The position numbers and the translations under genes were made by a program. Positions 1-9,441 of a stretch of 40,789 nt of DNA are shown here, in pieces (positions within the stretch are counted from its first letter, which is position 1; every line of letters begins with the position of its first letter). The stretch is from Methanosaeta sp. PtaU1.Bin112 (lineage in GTDB: Archaea; Halobacteriota; Methanosarcinia; Methanotrichales; Methanotrichaceae). A model generated the notes under the pieces. The model was given only the letters and a program-made list of their open reading frames with translations. It made no database searches and had not been told where the DNA came from. Where the stretch lies: NCBI GenBank assembly GCA_002067705.1, contig MVRL01000168.1, forward strand, positions 1 through 40,789. Reading direction: 5' to 3'.

Positions 1-1
1 G

Positions 2-118
2 GTCGTGGACGGTCAGGACCGGCTCCTGGCCACGGGGACGGCAGTGCTCGCCCCGGAGGAGATGCTGCAGATCAAGCGCGGCATCGCAGTGGCGGCAAGA
101 AAGGCTGCGGAGCACTGA
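2..118 (+). CDS. C-terminal end of a PUA-domain protein (partial)
   Basis: The window opens inside a gene; only the last 38 codons are present, ending with TGA at 116-118. The visible peptide contains the pattern LLATGTAVLAPEEM followed by KRGIAV. Such a 'DG..LATG.A.L..EEM...KRGIAV' tail is typical of the PUA RNA-binding domain that ends archaeosine tRNA-guanine transglycosylases and other archaeal RNA-modifying proteins. Which PUA protein it belongs to cannot be decided from so short a piece; a transglycosylase or a Cbf5-like protein are the obvious options. It converges with the cysteine desulfurase gene. A run of seven T at 166-172 lies just downstream and could act as an archaeal-type terminator. 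Confidence 0.5.
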   Translation, partial: VVDGQDRLLATGTAVLAPEEMLQIKRGIAVAARKAAEH

Positions 119-211
119 GCTTGGATCTGTTGATAGCGCTCTTGGCCGTGTCTCTTGACCATCAGTTTTTTTACTGTTTGTGGACCTCTGCAACCTCTGC
201 AATATGTCGTT

Positions 212-1375
212 CTATTCTCTGCCCAGAGCGGATATTCCTCTGAACCTCTCCACCGCCTCGACTATACACTCTCCAACGTAGTCCACATCTTCCTCGGTAT
301 TCGACCGGCCCATGGTGATCCTCAGAGAGCCGTGGCAATTTACCGGCGGCAGGCCCAGGGAGAGCAGGACATGGGACGGCTCCAGCTTGTGAGAGGAGCA
401 GGCTGATCCAGTGGATACGGCTATGCCTTTGGAGTCGAGATAGAGGAGCAGCGATTCGCCCTCCACATAGGAAAAGCCGAAGTTCAGGCTGCCCGGAAGC
501 CTTCTCTTCATGGTTCCATTGATCCAGGCATCCTTTACCCTTCCTATGACCAGGGCCGCCAGCCTCTCGCTGAGCCTGCTAAGCCGCTCTCCCTCCTCGG
601 CCATGTTTTGCTCACACAGCTCCGCCGCCTTTGCCAGGCCGGCGATTCCGGCCACATTCTCAGTTCCCGAGCGCAGGCCTCTCTCATGCCCGCCGCCCTG
701 AACTATGCTCTCCAGCTTGCTGCCCTTGCGGACGTAAAGCGCGCCCACCCCTTTGGGCCCGTAGATCTTGTGAGCGGAAAGGGAGAGAAGATCAACGCCA
801 AGGGAATCGACCTTTGTGGCTATCTTGCCCACGCTCTGCACGGCATCGGTATGCAGGTAGATATCCTTCTCTGCGGCGAGCCTTCCGATCTCCTCGATGG
901 GCTCTATTGTTCCTACCTCGTTGTTGGCATGCATGACGGAGATGAGGATGGTCTCGGGCCTGATGGCCGCCTCAAGAGCAGCGATATCCACCAGTCCCTC
1001 TTCAGTGACAGGCAGGTAGGTGACGGAAAAGCCCTCCTTCTCTAAAGCCCGGCAGGTCTCCAGGATGGCGGGATGCTCGATCTTGGTAGTGATAATATGA
1101 TTGCCCTGCCTCCTATTGCGCCGCACTATGCCCTTAAGGGCCAAATTGTCGGACTCGGTGCCGCCGGAGGTGAAGATGATCTCCTCAGGGCCTGCACCCA
1201 GGAGCTTTGCCACCTTCTCTCTGGACTCCTCCAGAGCCTCTTTTGCCTCCCGGCCAAAGCCATGCAGGCTGGAAGCATTGCCGAATCTGTCTGAGAGGTA
1301 GGGCAGCATGGCCTGCAAGACCTCCGCCGCCACGGGAGTGGTGGCCGAGTGGTCCATATAAATCCGCTTCATCAA
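212..1375 (-). CDS. iscS: Cysteine desulfurase, NifS/IscS family
   Basis: This is a PLP-dependent enzyme that removes sulfur from cysteine for Fe-S cluster and thio-cofactor assembly in the cytoplasm. The 387-residue length is normal for the family. Visible landmarks are the N-terminal YMDHSATTP motif, His101 in the EHPA motif, the Schiff-base lysine Lys203 in SAHKIYGPKG, and the catalytic Cys326 in the loop STGSACSS. The 'GSACSS' loop marks the NifS/IscS group rather than SufS. The gene begins with two consecutive ATG codons, and either may be used. No IscU scaffold gene is adjacent, so it appears to be transcribed alone. In methanogens, which often make cysteine by the tRNA route, such genes are not universal. 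Family assignment is very secure; the exact acceptor is unknown. Confidence 0.95.
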   Translation of the reverse strand: MMKRIYMDHSATTPVAAEVLQAMLPYLSDRFGNASSLHGFGREAKEALEESREKVAKLLGAGPEEIIFTSGGTESDNLALKGIVRRNRRQGNHIITTKIEHPAILETCRALEKEGFSVTYLPVTEEGLVDIAALEAAIRPETILISVMHANNEVGTIEPIEEIGRLAAEKDIYLHTDAVQSVGKIATKVDSLGVDLLSLSAHKIYGPKGVGALYVRKGSKLESIVQGGGHERGLRSGTENVAGIAGLAKAAELCEQNMAEEGERLSRLSERLAALVIGRVKDAWINGTMKRRLPGSLNFGFSYVEGESLLLYLDSKGIAVSTGSACSSHKLEPSHVLLSLGLPPVNCHGSLRITMGRSNTEEDVDYVGECIVEAVERFRGISALGRE

Positions 1376-1495
1376 ATGAGGAAAAGCGATGCAAAGGTAA
1401 ATAGATGGCGTAGCTCATGAGCAGATCGATGAGCAGACTGATGAGAGACCGGAGATCATGAGAAACTATAAGTATGCAGCAAAGGAGGAAGAAAT

Positions 1496-1744
1496 ATGAA
1501 TCTCTCCATCCCATTGGATTCCATTCCCCTCCTGATCGCAGCTGCGCTTATCGCGCTCGGCTTTCTGACCTACCTTCTCTCCGCCAGGACCGGCGTGATC
1601 CTCATGGGCGCTGGCAGCATTATCATGGGGGCAGTGGTCATATTAGATCTGCCCAATGGAATGGGAGTGCAAGGTCTGGTGCTCTTTGGAATGACTGTGC
1701 TGGTGGGCGGCTGGATGATGTATGTAGGCGCAAGAAATGGATAA
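1496..1744 (+). CDS. Small three-helix membrane protein
   Basis: This 82-residue protein is not recognised. It is almost entirely hydrophobic, with three predicted membrane segments at about residues 8-29, 31-50 and 56-77 separated by short polar turns, and an Arg/Asn C-terminus. A strong Shine-Dalgarno-like AAGGAGGAAG lies about seven bases before the ATG, which supports this start and real translation. The gene is divergent from iscS with about 120 bases between them. A larger reading frame on the same strand (1474-1791) is a shadow lacking these features. No function can be proposed from the sequence. Confidence 0.7.
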   Translation: MNLSIPLDSIPLLIAAALIALGFLTYLLSARTGVILMGAGSIIMGAVVILDLPNGMGVQGLVLFGMTVLVGGWMMYVGARNG

Positions 1745-1779
1745 GACGGTTCATCGAAAAGGCTCCTTATGAATTCTTT

Positions 1780-1909
1780 ATAATAGTATAAATATATCCT
1801 ACCTTCATAGATTCTATTCTGGTCGGTAACAGACTCAATTGAATTAACCTGAGCGAAAGCTACTTCTTCAATAATTGTGCTAGGGAAAATGTAATGAATT
1901 TTCGGAGGA
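1780..1909 (+). promoter_or_regulatory. TATA-like element and ribosome binding site for the PLB-like gene
   Basis: The AT-rich TATAATAGTATAAATATA stretch at about 1780-1797 resembles an archaeal TATA box and would place a start near 1810-1820. That gives a leader of roughly 100 bases before the ATG at 1917. A clear CGGAGGA sits at 1903-1909. The leader holds no hairpin obvious to the eye. Confidence 0.4.
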
Positions 1910-1916
1910 ACTAGGG

Positions 1917-3296
1917 ATGAAATCTGAAAAGTCGCGTTATTCCGAGTACAACAAAGGCTATAGATATGATGAGAACGGCTGGATCTACATCCACATCGAG
2001 GGAAAGCCGTACGAAAGGGGATTTCAGCATGGGAGACTGGTAGCGCAGGAGCTTGCCGATATCAAGAGAAGCCTGGAGTATCTGACCTACTGGAATACGG
2101 GAATGAAATGGCAGTTCTTTGTGGACGCCTCTGAACGGCTCTTCGCTTCCTGGTTAGAGCAGGAGTACATGGATGAGATTTGCGGGATTGCAGACGGCGC
2201 GCAGAATGCCGGCGTGGACATATCCTGGCAGGAGGTCTTAGCCTGGAACGGTTACGAAGAGCTCACAGACTACTGGTGGCCGAATGAGAAGTCAGGCAAA
2301 TATGCCAAACCGGAAAAGAGCAGCAAAGATCACTGCAGCGCCTTTATCGCTACGGGGGAGGCCACCAAAGACGGCAGGATTGTGATGGCTCACAATACCT
2401 GGAGCGAATTTGAGACCGGCCAGTTCTCAAATTTGGTACTGGATATAGCTCCATCGCAGGGGCACAGGATATTAATGCAGTCCTCTCCCGGATACATCGA
2501 CAGCTTTACCGATTTCTTCGTAACCAAAGCCGGGCTGATGGGAACTGAGACCACAATCGGCGGCTTTTCTCTTTACGATCCCAATGAGGCTCCTGAGTTC
2601 TACCGGGTCAGGAAAGCCATGCAATACTCCGAAGATCTGACCCAGTTTGTGGAGATCATGAAGAAGAACAACAACGGCGGCTATGCAAACACCTGGCTGC
2701 TCGGGGACATACATACCGGAGAGATCATGCGCTACGAGCTGGGCCTTAAGTTTTACAATGTCACCATGACCAGGAATGGAAGCTTCATAGGCTATAATGC
2801 TCCCCTGGACCCCAGGATCAGGAACCTTGAATGCTCAAACACCGGCTACGCAGACATCAGAAGGCACCAGGGAGCCCGCCAGGTGAGGCTTGCTGAGCTG
2901 ATGGCCGAGCATCATGGCCGGCTGGACACGGAAACAGGAAAGGCCATATTGGCTGATCATCATGATGTCTACCTGAACCGGAAGAATCCCTGCTCCCGGA
3001 CGGTGGACGGTCACTATGAGCTGGACGCAAGGGAGTTCATGTCCCAGCCTGGACGGCCTGTACCCTTCCAGCCCAGGGGAACAGTAGACGGAAAGGTTAT
3101 GGATAGCGAAATGGCCAAAGACCTTGCCTTCTGGGCCAGATGGGGCAACTCGTCAGGAATGCCTTTTAATGCCGCTGAATTCCTGAAAAAACACATTCAA
3201 TGGGACCATTTGAATGGCTATCTTAAGGACAGGCCAGGCCAGCCCTGGACGTTGTTCAAAGCTGCTCAGAAAGATATGAATGATCCGAAGAGATAG
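1917..3296 (+). CDS. Phospholipase B-like / C45-type Ntn hydrolase
   Basis: This 459-residue protein resembles the phospholipase B-like and acyl-CoA:6-aminopenicillanate acyltransferase-related (C45) Ntn hydrolases. These cleave amide or ester bonds using an N-terminal nucleophile freed by self-processing. Family-like features are the PYERGFQHG motif near residues 31-39 and the DHCSAF motif with the presumed nucleophile Cys140. They are followed by a 'G.V..AHN.W' segment around residues 155-167 and a downstream 'GY.D...DFFVTKAGLMGTETTI' region. There is no signal peptide, so it is probably cytoplasmic unless exported otherwise. It is followed 43 bases later by an exported serine hydrolase on the same strand, so the two may share a transcript. 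The natural substrate is unknown; N-acyl amides are one possibility. Confidence 0.8.
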   Translation: MKSEKSRYSEYNKGYRYDENGWIYIHIEGKPYERGFQHGRLVAQELADIKRSLEYLTYWNTGMKWQFFVDASERLFASWLEQEYMDEICGIADGAQNAGVDISWQEVLAWNGYEELTDYWWPNEKSGKYAKPEKSSKDHCSAFIATGEATKDGRIVMAHNTWSEFETGQFSNLVLDIAPSQGHRILMQSSPGYIDSFTDFFVTKAGLMGTETTIGGFSLYDPNEAPEFYRVRKAMQYSEDLTQFVEIMKKNNNGGYANTWLLGDIHTGEIMRYELGLKFYNVTMTRNGSFIGYNAPLDPRIRNLECSNTGYADIRRHQGARQVRLAELMAEHHGRLDTETGKAILADHHDVYLNRKNPCSRTVDGHYELDAREFMSQPGRPVPFQPRGTVDGKVMDSEMAKDLAFWARWGNSSGMPFNAAEFLKKHIQWDHLNGYLKDRPGQPWTLFKAAQKDMNDPKR

Positions 3297-3339
3297 ACAG
3301 CTTAAATGATGAGGTGCGAGGTGGCGGAGATGGGGCCGA

Positions 3340-4662
3340 TTGAGTAGAGACGCAAATCTTGCGGGTCTAATCATGCTGGCTGTTCTAGCCGCACTGTCCT
3401 TTGCAATTTTCGGCGCGTCATTGCCTTTTGAGACATCGCCGGGAATGGTCATTGGACAAACGCTCAATCAAGCGGCGGCATCTCAGGAGACGGCAATCAT
3501 GGCCAAATTCAAAGAGGCAACTTCAGCAATTTCGGCAATTGCGGATGGTTCAAGGGATGTGATCGGCCAACAAAGTGTTGACCCTAAGACCAAGGAAATT
3601 GTTCAAACACATCTGGACCAGTACTTAAAAGAAATTGAGAAACAGATCCGCGTAAAATCAAGTCCGCTTGTCTTGCTGCACTCTGAGAAGCTGGGCATAT
3701 CCTATGAGTATCCGCCTGACGGAAGTGAATCGGCATTCCAAATTGCCAGCATTGGAAAGGTCTTCACAGCTACGCTAATCTGTATGCTTGCAGATAGAGG
3801 GAAGATCCGCCTTGATGATCCAATTGTCTATTACCTCCCTGAGACCTCATATAAAGGCCTCTTCGTCTTTGAAGGCAAAGACTATGCAAAACAGGTGACC
3901 GTAAGGCAGCTTCTTGCCCATACATCAGGAGTTGCAGACTATGCGGAAGACCCGGTCATCAACGGTCCACCATTTTTTGATCTGCTCCTGGAAGATCCAG
4001 ATACATTCTGGACCCCGGAGATGCTTCTTTCCTTTTCACGGGACAATCAGCATGCAGTCAGCAAGCCTGGTGAGCTCTTCCACTACTCAGACACGGGCTA
4101 TATTCTGCTGGGAAGAATCATCGAGAACGTAACAGCCAAATCCTTTCATGAAAATCTGCATGATGAGCTGTTCAGGCCTCTGGGGATGAACGACTCATAT
4201 CTCATGTTTCGTTCCGAGCCGGCTAATCAGCCAAAGAAATCCATCGAGAAGATATGGCTAGGCGATAGAGAGATCAGCAAATTCACCTCTCTCAGCTCAG
4301 ATTGGGCTGCAGGGGGAATCGTCTCCACCCCGGCAGACCTCCTGAAATTCCACAGGGCGATGCGAGAGGGAAAGCTCATCAGTCCTGCTCTTCTAGGGCA
4401 AATGGAGACCTATGACAGACAGTTCCTGCCGGGCATCAATTACGGAATGGGAATGATGCAGATCAGCTTCCCGGACCTGGATCCAATGCTCAGCAGCCTT
4501 CCTCCAGTCACCGGCCACCTGGGCATCTGGGCCACCCACATGTTATACGACCGCACAACGGATTCGCATATCATTCTGAATCTCGGGTCGACATCCTGCA
4601 TGAATAGAAGCTTTGAAGTGCTGATAGAACTAATGAAGACAATCGCAAACACGCAAATATGA
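3340..4662 (+). CDS. Exported serine hydrolase, beta-lactamase/class C (S12) family
   Basis: This 440-residue protein begins with a hydrophobic signal or anchor segment (about residues 7-28), so it acts outside the membrane. The catalytic pattern of penicillin-binding-protein-like hydrolases is present. There is an SxxK motif (Ser137-Lys140 in IASIGK), a YSD motif at 249-251 in place of the classic YxN, and a GHLG motif near the C-terminus in place of KTG. These substitutions are common in esterase and D-aminopeptidase members and argue against true beta-lactamase activity. Residues 40-105 form a helical linker rich in Ala, Glu and Lys. The only usable in-frame start upstream of the signal segment is TTG at 3340; an ATG at 3373 would shorten the anchor. 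It lies 43 bases after the PLB-like gene. Confidence 0.85.
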   Translation: MSRDANLAGLIMLAVLAALSFAIFGASLPFETSPGMVIGQTLNQAAASQETAIMAKFKEATSAISAIADGSRDVIGQQSVDPKTKEIVQTHLDQYLKEIEKQIRVKSSPLVLLHSEKLGISYEYPPDGSESAFQIASIGKVFTATLICMLADRGKIRLDDPIVYYLPETSYKGLFVFEGKDYAKQVTVRQLLAHTSGVADYAEDPVINGPPFFDLLLEDPDTFWTPEMLLSFSRDNQHAVSKPGELFHYSDTGYILLGRIIENVTAKSFHENLHDELFRPLGMNDSYLMFRSEPANQPKKSIEKIWLGDREISKFTSLSSDWAAGGIVSTPADLLKFHRAMREGKLISPALLGQMETYDRQFLPGINYGMGMMQISFPDLDPMLSSLPPVTGHLGIWATHMLYDRTTDSHIILNLGSTSCMNRSFEVLIELMKTIANTQI

Positions 4663-4729
4663 GGTAGTGATGGAATTCCGCTAAGAAAAACCTGCAATCA
4701 ATGCGAGATTTCTATCGACAGCGTCTCCT

Positions 4730-5200
4730 CTAATTCGCCAGCGTCTTTCCCATAACGGTCTTCATGGCGCCTGTCGCGTCATCCTTTTCCTCATAGAGAA
4801 TCTTCCAGCCCTTATCCTGGTAGAATCTCAGGGCGCCTTCGTTGGCGCTGAAACAGGCCAGCTTTGCCATCCCGTACTCCGATCTATTTATCTCCGCTAT
4901 AACGATATCCAACAGCCTGCCACCCAGACCTTTTCTCTGGTGGGCGGGATGAACCCAGATGAGTCCAACAAAATCATTAAATACGGCAGCAATAGCAACG
5001 ATCTCTCTTTCCTTTTCCGCTACAATCATCTTCTGCCAAGCATTGTTTACATCAAGGATTAGCTGGTCGCCTTCCGTCCAGGGCTTGAGTGCGCCCTCGG
5101 ACAAGATTGGCCCGTAAACATCGGCAATCGTCTCCTTGAGCATATGGACGATCTTCGGGATATCCTCAGGAGCAGCTTTTCGGAATTCGTAATCGCTCAT
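4730..5200 (-). CDS. GNAT family N-acetyltransferase
   Basis: This is a single-domain acetyl-CoA-dependent N-acetyltransferase of about 156 residues; the substrate is unknown. The N-terminus reads like a standard GNAT beta1 ('FRKAAPEDIPKIVHMLKE'). The acetyl-CoA binding loop is visible as HPAHQRKGLGGRLL, and the C-terminal 'FYQDKGWKILYEEKD' matches the GNAT motif B region. The reading frame also has an upstream ATG at 5221. I prefer the ATG at 5200 because homology-like sequence starts there (MSDYEFRKAAPED). It converges with the serine hydrolase gene and lies just downstream of katG on the same strand, separated by a T-rich tract, so it may have its own promoter. Confidence 0.85.
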   Translation of the reverse strand: MSDYEFRKAAPEDIPKIVHMLKETIADVYGPILSEGALKPWTEGDQLILDVNNAWQKMIVAEKEREIVAIAAVFNDFVGLIWVHPAHQRKGLGGRLLDIVIAEINRSEYGMAKLACFSANEGALRFYQDKGWKILYEEKDDATGAMKTVMGKTLAN

Positions 5201-5221
5201 GATAGCACCCACTATCGTCAT

Positions 5222-5311
5222 TCTCTTTAAGATTATCTCAACTTGTTACGAAGTAATTTTATGAGGTTGGCATCTAAAACAGCGAAAGAGAAAAAAGAAA
5301 AATCCTGAATA
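5222..5311 (-). terminator. Pyrimidine-rich tract after katG
   Basis: Read on the minus strand, the bases immediately after the katG stop contain GATTTTTCTTTTTTCTC, a poly-T rich tract without a strong hairpin. This is the usual form of an archaeal intrinsic terminator. The rest of the 90-base gap holds a TATA-like ATAAAATT for the downstream GNAT gene. Confidence 0.4.
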
Positions 5312-7549
<2,238 letters not shown>

Positions 7550-7560
7550 TCAGGTGAATA

Positions 7561-7842
7561 TCACTCTGCCTTTGATTCGATCCGTTCTTCCCTTTGCCTG
7601 CAAAGGTTCTCAGCACCTTGGACATAGAACCAGTAGTGAACGAATATCAGAATACCCCATCCCACAGAGGAATAGTATATTGCCCATGAAGGCTCAATCT
7701 TTGTAATGCCCATCATGTTCAATGCCAGCCAAATTATGTTCACTACCAAATAAATAGCTATATGAAGCCTAAAAAGTTTCATTTGGTCTGCAACGGTAGC
7801 TTCTCTAAAGAGCCTCTTGTATTCATCCAGAGGTTCAGCCAT
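7561..7842 (-). CDS. 2TM-domain small membrane protein
   Basis: This is a 93-residue protein with two membrane helices at about residues 23-44 and 52-73 joined by a short loop. A charged N-terminal helix (EYKRLFREAT) precedes them, and the tail is Arg/Glu rich with a Cys (CRQREERIESK). The layout, including 'FRLHIAIYLVVNIIWLALN' and the later 'W.ILIFVHYWFYVQG', fits the 2TM domain family (PF13239-like), which is often fused to or found beside regulators. Here it sits between the small alpha/beta protein and katG with gaps of 25 and 53 bases, so it is almost certainly co-transcribed with them. Its role in peroxide defence is unknown. Confidence 0.75.
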   Translation of the reverse strand: MAEPLDEYKRLFREATVADQMKLFRLHIAIYLVVNIIWLALNMMGITKIEPSWAIYYSSVGWGILIFVHYWFYVQGAENLCRQREERIESKAE

Positions 7843-7867
7843 TGCTCAGTCATCTCTCTGCTTAATT

Positions 7868-8167
7868 TCAATAGGTGATCTCTTCGATTTTTTCCCCTTT
7901 TGGCATTATCGAGTGGTCCGGATTTCCTGATGGATTCATCTCATTTCGCTTTCCATGAGCCTTGAAATATTCCATGTGCTTCTTGGCATTTTCCAGCTTG
8001 TCATCATGGACAGTGTGAACAACATAAGCCTCCTTTCTGGCCTCATCGTAATACAGCTCGTGTCCAGACCAGCCATTGGCCTTACGAATAGCCATTCTCT
8101 CGTCGAATTTGCGTCTCCAGTCAGGGAAATCTGACACATTATGTCTCACGACACCTATTCTGGTCAT
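7868..8167 (-). CDS. Small dimeric alpha/beta-barrel-like protein, first gene of the katG operon
   Basis: This 99-residue soluble protein is not assigned with certainty. Its pattern 'V..NVSDFPDWRRKFDE...RKANGWSGHELYYD....EAYVVHTVHDDKLENAKKHMEYFKA' matches the strand-helix-strand-strand-helix order of small dimeric ferredoxin-like (ABM/Dabb-type) proteins. In such proteins 'DF..W...FD' starts helix 1 and a 'DD...A..FM' segment helix 2. A good GGAGTG ribosome binding site precedes the ATG. It heads the unit small protein-2TM-katG and is divergent from PerR with only 105 bases between starts. It may be a stress-associated haem or quinone handling protein, but nothing in the sequence proves that. 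Confidence 0.7.
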   Translation of the reverse strand: MTRIGVVRHNVSDFPDWRRKFDERMAIRKANGWSGHELYYDEARKEAYVVHTVHDDKLENAKKHMEYFKAHGKRNEMNPSGNPDHSIMPKGEKIEEITY

Positions 8168-8227
8168 TTTTTCACTCCTTTTTTCGCCATAAAATGATGC
8201 TACTTTTTTGTTTTATTTCTTAATCAT

Positions 8228-8245
8228 ATAGATACGGATATCTAT
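8228..8245. promoter_or_regulatory. Palindrome 1 of the perR-katG intergenic region
   Basis: This is a perfect inverted repeat, ATAGATA-CGGA-TATCTAT, with 7-base arms and a 4-base spacer. Its centre is 26 bases from that of palindrome 2. It lies just upstream of a TATA-like CTATTTAAGG (8242-8251) that would drive perR. It is a likely operator for the Fur/PerR-family protein encoded next to it, although no binding evidence exists. Confidence 0.6.
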
Positions 8246-8253
8246 TTAAGGTT

Positions 8254-8271
8254 GATTATTACATAATAATC
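8254..8271. promoter_or_regulatory. Palindrome 2 (Per-box-like) abutting the perR start
   Basis: This is a perfect inverted repeat, GATTATTA-CA-TAATAATC, with 8-base arms. It resembles the bacterial Per/Fur box (TTATAAT-N-ATTATAA) in its alternating A/T core. It ends one base before the perR ATG. The TATA-like element at 8242-8251 predicts transcription starting about 8270, so the palindrome would cover the initiation region and give autorepression. Confidence 0.65.
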
Positions 8272-8272
8272 T

Positions 8273-8710
8273 ATGCACAGCCTTCAAGACTCTGATTCGT
8301 CTATTATCAAAGCCCTTCGCGGAAAAGGTTACAAAGCTACACCACAGAGAATAGCAATTAGCAGATTGATCCTTAACAATCATACTCATCCAACTGCGCA
8401 GAGCATCTACGAAGAAGTCAAGAAGGTCTATCCGACAGTCAGCCTTGCGACAATTTATAAGACAGTTCAAGTCTTGAAAGAGACTGGATTGGTCCAGGAG
8501 CTAAATCTGCCCAATGATCAAGCCAGATTTGATTCTAATATGCAACTGCATGTGCATATGGTTTGCCTACAATGCAAAAGCGTCAACGACTGTATGGATC
8601 CAATGATTTCAAAGATTATTGAACGGATTTCGAATGATGCTGATTTTTCTACAGGAAGATGGAATCTGGACATATTTGGCATTTGCAGCAGCTGCAAGCG
8701 AAAAAGATAA
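8273..8710 (+). CDS. perR: Peroxide-sensing Fur-family repressor (PerR-like)
   Basis: This is a 145-residue Fur-family winged-helix regulator. The N-terminal DNA-binding half shows KATPQRIAI and the recognition helix region VSLATIYKTVQVL. The C-terminal half has two CxxC zinc-site pairs, Cys98/Cys101 and Cys138/Cys141. The regulatory metal ligands of Bacillus PerR (His37, Asp85, His91, His93, Asp104) correspond to His39, Asp87, His93, His95 and Asp106 here. Asp at the last position, where Fur has Glu, favours a peroxide sensor. It is divergent from the katG operon with two palindromes between. No Shine-Dalgarno precedes the ATG, and the TATA position suggests a leaderless transcript. A Zur or Fur role is possible but less likely given the residues and context. 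Confidence 0.9.
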   Translation: MHSLQDSDSSIIKALRGKGYKATPQRIAISRLILNNHTHPTAQSIYEEVKKVYPTVSLATIYKTVQVLKETGLVQELNLPNDQARFDSNMQLHVHMVCLQCKSVNDCMDPMISKIIERISNDADFSTGRWNLDIFGICSSCKRKR

Positions 8711-8963
8711 AGGTATTCACTCTATCCATCTTTTTCGGGATGAACTATCATCGATTTCTCATATCGCATATCTCAATTTATCTCGTATTTCAATCATAAA
8801 GTTCAAATAGTATCACTGCAAATCATAATTAAAAAAATTAGCTAGAAATAAAGTAGTTGGAAATAAAGAAATACAATTGATGCGGGCTTGCAGCAATCAT
8901 CTGAGGGGATGGATGCCACTTTCCCGAATCGGCAAAAAGGCTTAGGTGAGGGGAGTATTCAAG
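8711..8963 (+). other. AT-rich intergenic region after perR
   Basis: About 250 bases follow the perR stop. The first part is pyrimidine-rich and may terminate transcription. The second part (8820-8890) is A-rich with TATA-like GGAAATAAAG stretches that could serve the next gene. No conserved small ORF or RNA was recognised. Confidence 0.4.
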
Positions 8964-9425
8964 ATGTCAATGTTGATGCCTATCGGCATAATCATGGCGA
9001 GCGGAGCAGTAGGCGGAATTGTGAATGCACTGGTAAGCGATAACGGTTTTATCAGGCCCAGCGAGGAGACGACAGGCGAGGTCACCATAATCCGCCCCGG
9101 TTTTGCCGGCAACATACTCCTGGGAGCAGTGGCTGCTTTCATCTCCTGGGGGCTTTATGGCGCTTTCAGCAACGCGGTAATCTGGGGCGCGAACAGCGGA
9201 ATGGGAACGGAGGAGATAACAGTATCTATTGCCTCCATCGCCGGCGCAGTTCTGGTGGGGATCGGAGGCGCCCGCTGGCTGACAAACGAGGTGGACAAGA
9301 AGCTCCTTCGAACTGCAGCGGTCACAGCTGCGGCTGCCAACGCATCCTCTGATGATTCCCGAAAGATCGCCAGGGCAACTCCAGCCCAGGCCTTCAATAT
9401 CGCCAAGAAGATGTACAAGGAGTAA
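8964..9425 (+). CDS. Membrane protein of unknown function
   Basis: This 153-residue protein has three hydrophobic segments: about residues 4-22, 44-64 with an AFISWGLYGAF core, and 80-98 (IASIAGAVLVGIGGARWL). They are followed by a hydrophilic, Ala-rich helical tail of about 50 residues ending in KKMYKE. The frame is open from a GTG at 8946. However, the purine-rich GGTGAGGGGAG at 8945-8955 is an excellent ribosome binding site for the ATG at 8964, so I place the start there. It lies 16 bases before an RlmJ-like gene and may share its transcript. Glycine- and alanine-rich segments recall chaperone-like or YMGG-type membrane proteins, but I do not recognise the family. Confidence 0.7.
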   Translation: MSMLMPIGIIMASGAVGGIVNALVSDNGFIRPSEETTGEVTIIRPGFAGNILLGAVAAFISWGLYGAFSNAVIWGANSGMGTEEITVSIASIAGAVLVGIGGARWLTNEVDKKLLRTAAVTAAAANASSDDSRKIARATPAQAFNIAKKMYKE

Positions 9426-9441
9426 GAGAGCATCAGCCCCA

